A stretch of 64,000 nt of DNA from positions 1-64,000 of the forward strand of contig NZ_PHSN01000017.1 in the NCBI RefSeq assembly GCF_002871005.1, read 5' to 3'. Origin of the DNA: Acidimangrovimonas sediminis. GTDB taxonomy: Bacteria > Pseudomonadota > Alphaproteobacteria > Rhodobacterales > Rhodobacteraceae. A program made the translations under genes and the position numbers. Shown here in pieces: positions 52,343-61,418 of the stretch. A model generated the notes under the pieces. The model ran no database searches. It was not told the DNA's origin and saw nothing but the letters and a program-made list of their open reading frames with translations. How positions within the stretch are numbered: position 1 is the stretch's first letter; every line of letters starts with the position of its first letter.

Positions 52343-53527
52343 ATGAAACGATCCGACCTGAACCCGAGCTCGGCCCTCGCCCACGTCCGTGGCGCGCTCG
52401 TGGACCTCGAGACCGAGAATATCGCGACGCTGGCCGAACGCGCGGCGGGCGTCGACGACCTGATCCAGCTCTGGTATGGTGAGGGCGACCTGGTGACGCC
52501 CGAACCGATCCGCGCCGCCGCGATCGAGAGCCTGAGCCGGGGAGAGACCTTCTACGTGCCGCAGATGGCGGGCCGGCCCGACCTCGCCATGGCGCTGACC
52601 GCGTACCAGTCGCGGCTGCACGGGATCGGGCTGGGCGCCGACCGCACCACACTCACCCCCGGCGGCATGCAGGCGGTGCACCTCGCGCTGTCGCTGATGC
52701 TGCAACCCGGCGACAACGCGGTCTATGTGGAGCCGCAATGGCCCAACATCCGGCAGTCGATCCTGATGACCGGGGCGGAACCCCGGCCCGTCGCCCTCGA
52801 GATGGTGGGGGGCGACTGGCAGCTTGACCTGCAGAAGGTCTTCGATACCTGCGACGCGCGGACCCGGGCGATCATCTTCTCCTCGCCCTCGAACCCCTGC
52901 GGCTGGATGGCCGGACGCGAGACCTACGAGGCGCTTCTGGCCTTTTCGCGCCGCACCGGAATCTGGATCGTCAGCGACGAGGTCTATGCGCGCCTCGTCC
53001 CCGGCAAGGTGGCCCCGTCCCTGTTGCAGGTGGCCGAGCCGGAGGACCTTGCGCTTTGCATCAACGGGTTTTCCAAGGCCTGGGCGATGACCGGCTGGCG
53101 GGTCGGCTGGCTGAACCATCCGGCCTCGGTCGCGGGGACGGTGCGGGCGATGACCCAATACGTGAATTCGGGCACGGCGGCCTTCGTGCAGGCCGGCGCG
53201 CTGGCCGCGCTCGAAACCGGCGAGGACACGGTGACGACCGTGCGCGACCGCTGCCGCGCGGGCCTCGACGCGGCCTACGAGATTCTCGGCCGCTCGCAGC
53301 GCGTGGTGCTGCCGGCGAAGCCGGGCGGCGGGATGTATGCCTTCTTTCGGATCGAGGACGAACCCGACGCCACCGCCTTCTGCGCGAAGATGGTGACAGA
53401 GGCGCATGTGGGCCTTGCCCCCGGTGGCATGTTCGGCGCCCCATTCCGCGGCTACGTGCGGATGTGCGTGGCGCGCGAGACCCACAAGATCGAGACCGCC
53501 TGCGAGCGCGTGCTCGCCGCGCTCTGA
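52343..53527 (+). CDS. Class I/II pyridoxal-phosphate aminotransferase
   Basis: 394 residues. The PLP lysine is K245 in NGFSKAWAMTGWRVGW; SNPCGWMAGRETYEALLAF and SDEVYARL carry the Asn and Asp/Tyr cofactor contacts, and the C-terminal Arg lies in GYVRMCVA. It transfers an amino group between an amino acid and a 2-oxo acid; the specificity is unknown. The ATG at 52343 is preceded by GAGAG. The 237-bp gap before it shows only short GC-rich repeats. A hairpin at 53529 follows the stop. Confidence 0.92.
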   Translation: MKRSDLNPSSALAHVRGALVDLETENIATLAERAAGVDDLIQLWYGEGDLVTPEPIRAAAIESLSRGETFYVPQMAGRPDLAMALTAYQSRLHGIGLGADRTTLTPGGMQAVHLALSLMLQPGDNAVYVEPQWPNIRQSILMTGAEPRPVALEMVGGDWQLDLQKVFDTCDARTRAIIFSSPSNPCGWMAGRETYEALLAFSRRTGIWIVSDEVYARLVPGKVAPSLLQVAEPEDLALCINGFSKAWAMTGWRVGWLNHPASVAGTVRAMTQYVNSGTAAFVQAGALAALETGEDTVTTVRDRCRAGLDAAYEILGRSQRVVLPAKPGGGMYAFFRIEDEPDATAFCAKMVTEAHVGLAPGGMFGAPFRGYVRMCVARETHKIETACERVLAAL

Positions 53528-53528
53528 C

Positions 53529-53550
53529 GCCCGGTTTCCGATGACCGGGC
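53529..53550. terminator. Hairpin right after the aminotransferase gene
   Basis: GCCCGGT / ACCGGGC, 7-bp perfect stem with an 8-nt loop, starting 2 bp past the stop codon. Only CTT follows, so it is not a textbook intrinsic terminator, but the position is right. Confidence 0.5.
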
Positions 53551-53602
53551 CTTACCCCCGCGGCCGTTCCTGTCCGGGGCGGGCGCCTTGGGCGGGAAGA
53601 AT

Positions 53603-53626
53603 GCCGGGATCCCGCAAGATCCCGGC
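53603..53626. terminator. Hairpin between convergent aminotransferase and aldehyde dehydrogenase genes
   Basis: GCCGGGATC / GATCCCGGC, a 9-bp perfect stem with a 6-nt loop, 25 bp past the end of the minus-strand dehydrogenase gene. Suited to stopping leftward transcription and perhaps both directions. Confidence 0.55.
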
Positions 53627-53650
53627 CCCCTGCCCGCCGCCGCCCCGGGC

Positions 53651-55189
53651 TCAGTCCGGCGCGTAGCCGAAACCGCCCGCCGGCTCCGCCGCCGTTTCGG
53701 CCCAGACGCTTTTCGGCTGGGTATAGCTCAGCAGCGCATCCTTGCCCGACGACCGGCCGTAGCCCGAGCGCCCGAACCCGCCGAAGGGCGAGGCCACGTT
53801 GATCGTCTTGTAGGAATTGATCCAGAACGTCCCCGCCCTGACCGCCGCCGCCATGCGGTGCGCCCGGCCCACGTCGCCGGTCCAGACCGCGCCTGCAAGG
53901 CCGTAGGGGTTGCCGTTGGCCAGCACGACCGCCTCTTCCTCGGTATCGAACGGCAGGACCGAGACGACGGGGCCGAAGATCTCCTCCCGCGCGACGCTCA
54001 TCTGTGGCGTCACGCCGTCGAGGATGGTCGGCGCGAAGTAGAACCCGCCTGTGTCCTCCAGCGGGGCGGGCCGGCCGCCCCCCGCCGCGAGTCGTGCGCC
54101 TTCGGCCACGCCCGCGTCGACCATGCCCGAGACCTTTTCCCACTGGCGCAGGTTGTTGATCGGGCCGATCTGGGTGGTTTCCTCGGACGGGTGGCCGACC
54201 GGGATGCGGCCGGCCGCATCGGCATAGGCCGCGACGAATTCCTCGTGCACCGACCTCTGCACAAGCAGGCGCGAGCCGGCGACGCAGCTTTGCCCCGCAC
54301 CCGCGAAGATCGCGCCCTGCGCCCCCAGCAGCGCACGCTTCAGGTCGGCATCGGCAAAGACGATGTTGGCCGACTTGCCGCCCAGTTCGAGGATGCAGGG
54401 CACGGTTTTCGCCGCCGCCGCCGCCGCGATCGACGACCCCGCCGTGGCAGAACCCACGAAGACCACGAGCGCGGTCTTGTCATGGGTCACGCCCGCCTGG
54501 CCCGCGGTCGGCCCACCGCCCGCAATCACGTTGACCAGGCCGCGCGGTGCCCCCGCCTTCTCGCACAGCCGACCCAGGATCAGCGTGCTGAGCGGGGTCA
54601 GCTCGGAAGGTTTGATGACCACGCCGTTGCCGGCACAGATCGCCGGCGCGATCTGCCAGCCGCCGGTGAAGAGCGGCGCGTTCCAGGGCGTGATCTGCAT
54701 CACCACGCCGACCGGCTCACGCCGGGTGTAGTTCAGGTGGGTCGAGGGGACGGGGATCACCTCGCCGTAGATCTTGTCGCACCAGCCGGCGTAATATTCG
54801 AACATCATCGCCACGGCGAGGGCCTCACCCCGCATGTCGCGGATCGGCCGCCCGGCGGCGCGGCTCTCGATCTCGGCGATCAGGGGGGCGTGGGCGCGGA
54901 TCTCGGCGGCGATGGCCCACATCACCCGGCCGCGGGCGGCGGCGGGCTGGGCCATCCACGCCTTCTGGGCCCGCTCGGCCGCATCCATCGCCGCGTCGAT
55001 CTCGGACGCGCCCGCATCCTTGTAGCTGGCGAAGATCGTGCCGCTTGCCGGGTCGGTCAGATCCATCGCCGGGCCGGAACCTTCGACGATGGTGCCGTCG
55101 ATGTAGCTTCCGATCGGCTGGTCGGGGAAGACCTCGTGGAAGAGGTCGAGGATACGCGCGCTCTGCGCTTCGGGGGAGAGGATGGTCAT
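53651..55189 (-). CDS. NAD(P)-dependent aldehyde dehydrogenase
   Basis: 512 residues. Catalytic C302 in AGAGQSCVAGSR and general-base E268 in ILELGGKSANIVF are both present, with TPWNAPLF, VIKPSELTPLS and the coenzyme loop FVGSATAGSSIAAAAA. It oxidises an aldehyde to an acid. It lies 3 bp downstream of the beta-hydroxyacid dehydrogenase gene, which suggests sequential oxidation of a hydroxylated substrate. It is non-acylating and so not an EutE, though it could also oxidise acetaldehyde. Confidence 0.94.
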   Translation of the reverse strand: MTILSPEAQSARILDLFHEVFPDQPIGSYIDGTIVEGSGPAMDLTDPASGTIFASYKDAGASEIDAAMDAAERAQKAWMAQPAAARGRVMWAIAAEIRAHAPLIAEIESRAAGRPIRDMRGEALAVAMMFEYYAGWCDKIYGEVIPVPSTHLNYTRREPVGVVMQITPWNAPLFTGGWQIAPAICAGNGVVIKPSELTPLSTLILGRLCEKAGAPRGLVNVIAGGGPTAGQAGVTHDKTALVVFVGSATAGSSIAAAAAAKTVPCILELGGKSANIVFADADLKRALLGAQGAIFAGAGQSCVAGSRLLVQRSVHEEFVAAYADAAGRIPVGHPSEETTQIGPINNLRQWEKVSGMVDAGVAEGARLAAGGGRPAPLEDTGGFYFAPTILDGVTPQMSVAREEIFGPVVSVLPFDTEEEAVVLANGNPYGLAGAVWTGDVGRAHRMAAAVRAGTFWINSYKTINVASPFGGFGRSGYGRSSGKDALLSYTQPKSVWAETAAEPAGGFGYAPD

Positions 55190-55192
55190 CGT

Positions 55193-56074
55193 TCAGTCCT
55201 TGCGAAAGTCGCCCATGCGGGTGAAGTCGTCGCTGTCGGGAAGCGTGGCGTCGCGCCACATCTCGGCGGCATGGGCCGTCAGCGGCAGGTCGGCGCCGGT
55301 CTCGTCGGCCAGCTGCCGGGCCAGCCGCACGTCCTTGCGCATCAGCGCCATGGTGAAGCCGCTGTCATAGGCCTCGGTCATCACCCAGGTCGGGAAATGC
55401 ACCTGGCTGACGGTCGATCCGCCCGACGCGCCGTTGAGAACCTCAAGCGCCGCGGCGGCGTCGACACCCGCCGCCTCGGCCAGGCGCAGCCCCTCGGCAG
55501 TGGCCGAGATGAAGGTGGCACAGAGCATGTTGTTGACGAGCTTGGCCACGTTGCCCGCCCCCGAGGGGCCGACCCGCACGGCCTTTGCCGACAGCGCCCC
55601 GATCACCGGGGCGGCGGCGTCGAGATCGTCCGGCGCGCCGCCCAGCATCATCGTCAGCGCGCCCTTGGCCGCGCCCGCGGGGCCGCCCGACACCGGCGCG
55701 TCGACAAAGCCGTGGCCCATCGCGGCCAGCCGCGCGGCCAGCTTGCGCGTGACACCGGGCTCCGAGGTCGAGGTATCCACCACGATCAGCCGGCCCCGCC
55801 CCTCGAGCGCGCCGCCGAAGCTGTCGATCACGCTTTCCACGGCCTGCGCGTTGGGCAGGGAGAACACGATGAAATCGGCCTTGCCGAGCAGCTCCGCCAC
55901 GTCGGCGACCGGAGTGACGCCGTTTTCCCGCGCCATGGTGCGGCGCGCCTCCGACAGGTCGAACCCCCAGGTCTCGAACCCCGCCGCGACCAGCGAAATG
56001 GCCATGCCAAGCCCCATCGCGCCCAGACCGACGACAGCCGCCTTCTGTTCCGTCCCCGCGTTCCGTTCCGTCAT
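55193..56074 (-). CDS. NAD-binding beta-hydroxyacid dehydrogenase
   Basis: 293 residues. The N-terminal Rossmann motif is GLGAMG (16-21); VDAPVSGGPAGAAKGALTMMLGG is the substrate-binding segment and GAGNVAKLVNNMLCA contains the catalytic Lys. This is the family of 3-hydroxyisobutyrate, tartronate semialdehyde and L-threonate dehydrogenases. Length is normal. It is first in a two-gene unit with the aldehyde dehydrogenase, 110 bp from the LysR gene. Confidence 0.92.
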   Translation of the reverse strand: MTERNAGTEQKAAVVGLGAMGLGMAISLVAAGFETWGFDLSEARRTMARENGVTPVADVAELLGKADFIVFSLPNAQAVESVIDSFGGALEGRGRLIVVDTSTSEPGVTRKLAARLAAMGHGFVDAPVSGGPAGAAKGALTMMLGGAPDDLDAAAPVIGALSAKAVRVGPSGAGNVAKLVNNMLCATFISATAEGLRLAEAAGVDAAAALEVLNGASGGSTVSQVHFPTWVMTEAYDSGFTMALMRKDVRLARQLADETGADLPLTAHAAEMWRDATLPDSDDFTRMGDFRKD

Positions 56075-56185
56075 GCTGTACCTCGCTGTTGCCCGGTGAG
56101 GATCACATCCCGCCCGCCTGACCGGGCAGGCGTGAATTTTCGCACGAAGCGTTGCGCCCCGCGCAACACCCTGAATGCCCCGGGC

Positions 56186-57121
56186 CTAGGAGAAGCTGGC
56201 CATCCCCTCGGCCAGGTGCCGGACCAGCCGGTCGACCGACCGCGGCAACCGGCGCCGGGCGCGCACCATCAGATGCGCCGCGGCGGCCGACAGCGTGAGG
56301 TCCTCCAGCTCACGCGCGGCGACAAGGCCGTGGGTCAGCTCGGTCGAGACCGAGCTGCGGGGCAGGAAGCTCAACCCGAGGCCCGAGGCCACGAACCGCC
56401 GCAATGCGTCGATCGAGGTGGTGGTCAGCCGCGGCCCAAGTGCAAAGCCGCTGTCGGCTGCGACCCGCATCAGGAGGTCGGTCGTGCCGTGACCCTGCCC
56501 CAGCATGGCCAGCGGATAGTCGAGGCAATCCTCCAGCGACAAGTGATCGAGCGCCAGCACCGGGTGTTCCGGCGGTGCTATCACGCACAGCGGCTGGCGC
56601 GCCTGCACCACCGACCGGACAACCCCGGTCGCAGGCGGGTTGTAGGCGATGCCGATATCGCTTTCGCCGTTGGCAAGGGCCGCAACGACGGCCTCGGTCG
56701 ATCCGATCTTCAGGTCATAATAGACCTGTGCGCTGTCGGCCAGCGCGCGGCCAAGCCCGTTTTGCACGAAATCGGCCAGAAACCCCTCGCCGCAGTGGAT
56801 GCGGACGTGGCGCTGCTGGATGCCGCGCAGGCCCGACAGCTGTTCGTGCAGGACGCCGTATTCTTCGGTCACGCGGCGCAGGTGTTCCAGCACCAGCACC
56901 CCCGCCTCGGTCAGCGCCACGCCCCGGACCGAGCGTTCGAACAGCTTCATGCCGAGGCGCGCCTCGATCTCGGCCACCTGCCGCGACACGACCGAGGGCG
57001 CGACGCCAAGCTGTTCGCTTGCCGCCCGGATCGACCCCTGTCTGTTCACTGCGAGGAAGGTCGCGACCTCACGTCTGTCAAAGCTGGCCATGCGGCCATG
57101 CTTGGGCGCGCGCGGTGGCAT
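56186..57121 (-). CDS. LysR family transcription regulator
   Basis: 311 residues from the ATG at 57121, 2 nt after the M20 stop; the ATG at 57091 (MASFDRREV) would give 301 and is equally possible, as neither has a strong ribosome site. The HTH is FLAVNRQGSIRAASEQLGVAPSVVSRQVAEIE (near residues 20-52), followed by the LysR substrate domain (HVRIHCGEGFLADFVQNGL, FVASGLGLSFLPRSSV). It sits between the M20/membrane-protein genes and the dehydrogenase pair, all on one strand, and may control both. Confidence 0.9.
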   Translation of the reverse strand: MPPRAPKHGRMASFDRREVATFLAVNRQGSIRAASEQLGVAPSVVSRQVAEIEARLGMKLFERSVRGVALTEAGVLVLEHLRRVTEEYGVLHEQLSGLRGIQQRHVRIHCGEGFLADFVQNGLGRALADSAQVYYDLKIGSTEAVVAALANGESDIGIAYNPPATGVVRSVVQARQPLCVIAPPEHPVLALDHLSLEDCLDYPLAMLGQGHGTTDLLMRVAADSGFALGPRLTTTSIDALRRFVASGLGLSFLPRSSVSTELTHGLVAARELEDLTLSAAAAHLMVRARRRLPRSVDRLVRHLAEGMASFS

Positions 57122-57123
57122 CG

Positions 57124-58278
57124 TCAAGCCGCGGGAAGTTCCTGCTGCACCAGCCGGATCCAGAACGCGGCCCCGGTTTCCAGGATCTCGTCGTTGAAGT
57201 CGAACCGCGCCGAATGCAGGCCGGGATTGTCGCCCTCGCGGCCCGCCCCCAGCCAGAAGTAGCAGCCCGGCACCTTGTCCAGCAGGAAGGCGAAATCCTC
57301 GGCCGCCATCGAGGGGTCGGCCGGCATCACCTGAAGTCCCGCGGCCTCTGCCGCCCGCCGCACCCGCGCCGCCGGCTCCCGCGCGTTGATGGTCGGGGGA
57401 TAGCGCCGCTCGTACCGGACCCCGGCGGAACAGCCGAGGCCCTCGGCCACCGACTGTGCAATCCGGGTCAGCCGGGTCTCGATCCGGTCGCCGACCTCGG
57501 GCAGGAACCAGCGGGTGGTGCCACGGATCACCGCCCGCTCGGGCAGCACGTTCCAGGCGTCGCCGCCGTGGATCTGCGTGACCGAGACGACGGCCGACTC
57601 GAGCGGGCTGACGTTGCGCGCGGCGATCGATTGCAGCGCCGCCACGATATGCGAGGCCGCCAGCAGGCAATCGGCCCCCTCGTGCGGCATCGCGCCATGT
57701 GCGCCGCGCCCGGTCACGGTAATCTCGAACACCGCGAAGGCCGCCATCATCGCATCGTCGCGCGCGACGATCTGGCCGGGCTTCAGGCCGGGCCAGTTGT
57801 GCAGCGCATAGACCGTGTCGACGGGGAAGCGGTCGAAGAGACCCGCCTTCACCATCTCGCGCCCGCCGCCGTCGTTTTCCTCGGCCGGCTGAAAGATGAA
57901 GCGCACGGTGCCGTCGAAGGCGGCCCCCGCAAGGGCCTTTGCCGCGGCCAGCGCCATGCTGGTGTGCCCGTCATGGCCGCAGGCATGCATCACCCCCGGC
58001 GTGGCCGAGGCCCAGTCGGCCCCGGTTTCCTCGGTGATCGGCAGGGCGTCGATATCGGCGCGGATGCCAATGCTGCGGCCGCTTTCGCCGCGGGTCAGGC
58101 TGGCCACCACGCCGGTGCCGGCAATGCCGGTCGCGACCTCGTAGCCCCAGGCCGTCAGGCGCTCGGCCAGGAAGGCCGCGGTGCGGTGCTCGGCAAAGCC
58201 GAGCTCGGGGTGGCGGTGCAGGTCGCGGCGCCAGGTCCGGGCCTCGGCCACTGCCTGCGGATCGAGAAGGTCGCCCAT
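57124..58278 (-). CDS. M20 family amidohydrolase (hippurate hydrolase-like)
   Basis: 384 residues. Metal-binding residues are seen in MHACGHDGHT (C100, H102), FQPAEEN and the late His of PGLHSARFDFND; the lid domain carries GRGAHGAMPHEGADCL. This is the M20D branch that removes acyl groups from amino acids (hippuricase, IAA-amino acid hydrolase, N-acetyl types). It lies 42 bp after a two-gene membrane protein pair that may import its substrate. Confidence 0.94.
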   Translation of the reverse strand: MGDLLDPQAVAEARTWRRDLHRHPELGFAEHRTAAFLAERLTAWGYEVATGIAGTGVVASLTRGESGRSIGIRADIDALPITEETGADWASATPGVMHACGHDGHTSMALAAAKALAGAAFDGTVRFIFQPAEENDGGGREMVKAGLFDRFPVDTVYALHNWPGLKPGQIVARDDAMMAAFAVFEITVTGRGAHGAMPHEGADCLLAASHIVAALQSIAARNVSPLESAVVSVTQIHGGDAWNVLPERAVIRGTTRWFLPEVGDRIETRLTRIAQSVAEGLGCSAGVRYERRYPPTINAREPAARVRRAAEAAGLQVMPADPSMAAEDFAFLLDKVPGCYFWLGAGREGDNPGLHSARFDFNDEILETGAAFWIRLVQQELPAA

Positions 58279-58320
58279 GTTTCAGCCCAGCTCCTCAGCC
58301 CAGTTCCTCAACCCAGTTCC

Positions 58321-58827
58321 TCAACCCAACCCGATGGTCAGGTTCGCGATGATGACAGAGCCCACATAAGTCCCCAGCATCACGCAGATGGCAACCACCA
58401 CGATCTTCCAGCCGGAGCGCCGGGCGATGGCGAATTCCGTCCCGGTCAGGGCAAGGCCGCCATAGGCCAGCGCCGGGGTCGCGAGCGAGAGGAAATCCAC
58501 CTTCTTGCAGACCTCCACCACCCAGTCGGCACCGGGCACCCCCGGCACGGTGATCAGGATCGCGATCAGCGACACCCAGCCCACCGCCGGGATGCTGACG
58601 GGCACGAACCGCGCCAGCAACAGCCCCGCGACCGAGCACAGGAAGAAGACGATCATCCCCGGCAGGGCCACCAGCGGGCTGGTTCCGACACCGACCCAGA
58701 CCGAGATCAGGCCGATCACCCAGGCGACCAGCAGCAGCCCCCCGGTCTCGATCAGCCCGGTCTCGCCCTCGCCGGCCTCGGGCATCTCGAGGATCAGGTC
58801 GTCGGTTTTCGCGGACAGGTTCTCCAT
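58321..58827 (-). CDS. Small integral membrane protein, partner of the DUF3100-like protein
   Basis: 168 residues with four to five predicted membrane helices after a 30-residue acidic N-terminus. No catalytic motif is visible. GGAG lies 6 nt upstream of the ATG at 58827. It follows the DUF3100-like gene by 10 bp and precedes the M20 gene by 42 bp, so the three probably act together. I infer a two-subunit transporter for an acylated amino acid or dipeptide; no experimental function is known to me. Confidence 0.75.
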   Translation of the reverse strand: MENLSAKTDDLILEMPEAGEGETGLIETGGLLLVAWVIGLISVWVGVGTSPLVALPGMIVFFLCSVAGLLLARFVPVSIPAVGWVSLIAILITVPGVPGADWVVEVCKKVDFLSLATPALAYGGLALTGTEFAIARRSGWKIVVVAICVMLGTYVGSVIIANLTIGLG

Positions 58828-58837
58828 TGTGCTCTCC

Positions 58838-59656
58838 TCAGCCGGCGGTCTGGATGTCATCGGGACGGGCGCGGCGGTAAAGCCACTGGGTGAACGGCAG
58901 TGCCACGAAGAGCGAGAAGTAGAGGCCCGTCGCGTAGGTCAGGATGTTCGACGCCCCGGCCAGCGCCATGATGTCGTCCTTGTGGCCCGGCATGGCCGAG
59001 ATGAGCCCCCCGGTGCAGGCCGCCAGCATGGAGCCGGAGCCGACGCCGCAGGCCATCGCCAGCGCGCGCGGATCGAAGATGCCCATGGCATTGATCAGCG
59101 GCGGGACGATGGCGAAGATGAAGGTGCCGATCAGCGTGCCGGTGGCATAGACGCCCATGACGCCCGCGCCCTCGGGGCTGTTGAGGCCGAACTTCTCGGC
59201 GATCAGGGCGAGGTTCGGCTCGCGGTCGATGGAATAGACGGCACCGATCGACTCGCGCCCCATGCCCAGCAGGTAGACGGCGATCGGGAAGGCCAGCAGG
59301 ATGCTGCCCAGGTGGCCCAACTCCTGCAGCACCAGCGCGGGGCCCACGGCCAGGATCTCTTTGATCTCGGGGCCGACGGTGGTGCCGAACTTGGCGACGA
59401 AGGGGGTGATCGCGATGGTGATCATCGCGCCCGAAAGCTTCTGCACCCGGGGGGTGAAGATCCGGGCGGTGCCGCGCAGGATGTTGGGATTGACGACGAT
59501 CGCCAGGGCGAAGGCATAGAGCATCGGCAGCAGGATCACCTTGGCCGCCCCGATGGGCAGGATGATGATCCCGATCGCCTGCGCGATGACGACGATGGCC
59601 AGAACCGCGAGATGCAGCCCCCAGGCCCGGCCGCCGGCGGCGGAAGGTTGTTGCAT
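58838..59656 (-). CDS. DUF3100-like polytopic membrane protein
   Basis: 272 residues with about seven to eight predicted membrane helices. Conserved-looking stretches are FVAKFGTTVGPEIKEIL, ALVLQELGHLGSILLAFP, IGAVYSIDREPNLALIAEKFG and ACGVGSGSMLAACTGGLISAMPGHKDDIMALAGASN (near 205-240), which I recall from the DUF3100 family; this assignment is from memory. Glycine-rich re-entrant-like segments suggest a secondary transporter. Adjacent small membrane protein and M20 hydrolase genes support a transport role. A GACTCCTT-complement site (AAGGAGTC) precedes the start. Confidence 0.75.
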   Translation of the reverse strand: MQQPSAAGGRAWGLHLAVLAIVVIAQAIGIIILPIGAAKVILLPMLYAFALAIVVNPNILRGTARIFTPRVQKLSGAMITIAITPFVAKFGTTVGPEIKEILAVGPALVLQELGHLGSILLAFPIAVYLLGMGRESIGAVYSIDREPNLALIAEKFGLNSPEGAGVMGVYATGTLIGTFIFAIVPPLINAMGIFDPRALAMACGVGSGSMLAACTGGLISAMPGHKDDIMALAGASNILTYATGLYFSLFVALPFTQWLYRRARPDDIQTAG

Positions 59657-59795
59657 GACTGACTCCTTGTCGGACAGCTTGATCTTGTTTTCCGCTCAGG
59701 ATGTCCGGAACGCGGGTCTCTGCCAGCCTGCGCTTTCGGAACGATGTGTTGCCCTGTACGCAACGCTCCGGCGGCCTGCAACCGGGCAGGCCGCC

Positions 59796-61022
59796 TCAGC
59801 CCGACAGGGCAAGCGCCCCGGTCAGCGCGTCACGCCGTCCCGCCATCATCTCGGCCAGCAGGACGCCCGTCGTCGGCCCGAGGGTGAAGCCCTGGTGCCC
59901 ATGACCGAAGCACAGCCACAGCCCGTCGTGGCGCGGCGCGGGGCCCACCACGGGCAGCATGCGCGGCAGGCAGGGGCGATGCCCGAACCAGCGCGCGTCG
60001 GCCACCTCGGGCCCGAGGTCGATCAGGTCGTCCAGACCCGCGCGCCCGCGCGCCAGCTGCCGGTCGCGTGCCGGGGCGGTGGGGGCGGTCAGCTCGGCCC
60101 CCGTGGTGACACGCACGCCCCGCACCATCGGCGAGACGACGACCCCGTGGGACGTATCGAGGAACGGCCTGTGCAGGGGGGCCTTCGGCGTGAAATGGGC
60201 ATGATAGCCCCGCTTGCGGATCATCGGCACGCGGTAGCCGAAGCGCGTCAGCAGATCCGGCGCCCAGGGCCCGAGGGCCACGACGGCGCGCTCGGCGCTC
60301 AGCGGCCCGTCAGAGGTGGTCATCTGCCAACCCGCGCCGGTGCGGGCAAGGCTGGACGCATCGCCGGTGACAAGGCGCCCGCCACGGTCGGTGAACAGGG
60401 TCGCATAGGCCCGAACCAGGGCGCCGGGGTCGGAACAGCTCCAGGGTTCGGGCCAGTGCAGCGCGCCGGCCGCACCGGGCCGGAGCCCGGGTTCCTCCCG
60501 TGCCAGCGCGGCGGCGTCCATGCCCCGGTACGCCACGCCGAACAGCCCCGACAGGCGCGCGGCATCGGCCAGCGCCTGCTCAAGCCGCGCCGCCTCGCGG
60601 TAGATCTGGTAGAACCCGGTGCGCCGGATCAGCGCCCCGGCCCCCGCCGCCTCGATCAGCGGCGCGTGGTCCGCCGTCGCCCGGCGGGTCAGCGCGGCAT
60701 AATGCACCGACACCGCCGCATGGCGGCGCGGCGCGGAGGCACCGAAATATCGCAGCAGCGACGGCGCGGCCAGGGTCAGCCCGCGCCAGGTCCACGCCAC
60801 GTCGTTGCTGCGCCCCAGCGCATAGCGCAGCAGCGTCGCCGGGTCGCGCGGCAGCGGATAGGGTTCCGCCGCCTCGGACTGGATGATGCCGGCATTGCCG
60901 TGGCTGGTCTCCTCCCCCGGCGCGCGGCGGTCGACGACGACCACCCGTTGACCGGCGGTCTGAAGGGCCAGCGCGGCCCCGATACCGGCCATGCCGGCCC
61001 CCAGAACGATCGTCTCCGTCAT
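59796..61022 (-). CDS. FAD-dependent D-amino acid dehydrogenase (DadA-like)
   Basis: 408 residues. N-terminal GAGMAGIGAALAL, then GNAGIIQSEAAEPYPLPRDP, a DadA-type signature, and the C-terminal CFGHGHQGFTLGPTTGVLLAEMM contacting FAD. It oxidises D-amino acids to 2-oxo acids and ammonia at the membrane, feeding electrons to the respiratory chain. It lies 15 bp downstream of ridA, whose product clears reactive imines. Within the dsdA-amidase-ridA operon it broadens D-amino acid use beyond D-serine. Confidence 0.92.
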   Translation of the reverse strand: MTETIVLGAGMAGIGAALALQTAGQRVVVVDRRAPGEETSHGNAGIIQSEAAEPYPLPRDPATLLRYALGRSNDVAWTWRGLTLAAPSLLRYFGASAPRRHAAVSVHYAALTRRATADHAPLIEAAGAGALIRRTGFYQIYREAARLEQALADAARLSGLFGVAYRGMDAAALAREEPGLRPGAAGALHWPEPWSCSDPGALVRAYATLFTDRGGRLVTGDASSLARTGAGWQMTTSDGPLSAERAVVALGPWAPDLLTRFGYRVPMIRKRGYHAHFTPKAPLHRPFLDTSHGVVVSPMVRGVRVTTGAELTAPTAPARDRQLARGRAGLDDLIDLGPEVADARWFGHRPCLPRMLPVVGPAPRHDGLWLCFGHGHQGFTLGPTTGVLLAEMMAGRRDALTGALALSG

Positions 61023-61037
61023 GGCCGTCGCTTCGGA

Positions 61038-61376
61038 TCAGAGCGCGACGATGACGGTGATCTCAACCTTCGCCGCCGGCAGCATCAGCGCACAGCCGAC
61101 GGTGGTGCGCACCGGCAGCGGATCGTCGAAATAGCCGGCATAGACCGCGTTGAAGGCGGCGAAATCGGCCGGGTCGGTCAGGTAGCAGGTGCACGACACG
61201 ACATCGGCGAGCGACAGCCCCTCGCCCGCCAGCGTCTTCTTGATGTTCTCCAGGCAGTTCGTGGTCTGCGCGGTGATCCCCTCGGGCAGGTTGCCTTCGG
61301 CATCGAAGCCGAGTTCGCCCGAGAGATAGACGCCGGTCTTGGTGCGGCGCAGCTTGGAAAGCGGGATCTTGGCCAT
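61038..61376 (-). CDS. ridA: RidA/YjgF family enamine/imine deaminase
   Basis: 112 residues. RidA hallmarks include VYLSGELGFDAEG, ITAQTTNCLENIKKTLAGEGLSLADVVSCTCYLTDPADF (region 40-75) and LPVRTTVGCALMLPAAKVEI, with the Arg that contacts the substrate carboxylate. It hydrolyses 2-aminoacrylate and related imines made by PLP and FAD enzymes, both of which flank it here. AAAGGA lies 6 nt upstream of the ATG at 61376; an ATG at 61391 would add five residues. Confidence 0.93.
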   Translation of the reverse strand: MAKIPLSKLRRTKTGVYLSGELGFDAEGNLPEGITAQTTNCLENIKKTLAGEGLSLADVVSCTCYLTDPADFAAFNAVYAGYFDDPLPVRTTVGCALMLPAAKVEITVIVAL

Positions 61377-61418
61377 GTCTGGTCCTTTCATGAGGGGTCG
61401 TGAGGGTCGCGTCGGGTG

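Noticed and set aside
50396-53485. Minus-strand open frame of over 1000 codons across the eut regulator and aminotransferase
   Set aside because: The plus strand holds intact AraC-family and aminotransferase genes with their motifs; the long frame is a GC-bias shadow.
53651-55189. Aldehyde dehydrogenase as the EutE of the ethanolamine module
   Set aside because: It has the non-acylating family residues (C302 and E268) and is co-transcribed with a hydroxyacid dehydrogenase, convergent to and apart from the eut genes.
53588-57262. Plus-strand open frame of about 1200 codons
   Set aside because: Antisense of the aldehyde dehydrogenase, hydroxyacid dehydrogenase and LysR genes, all of which show catalytic or DNA-binding motifs on the minus strand.
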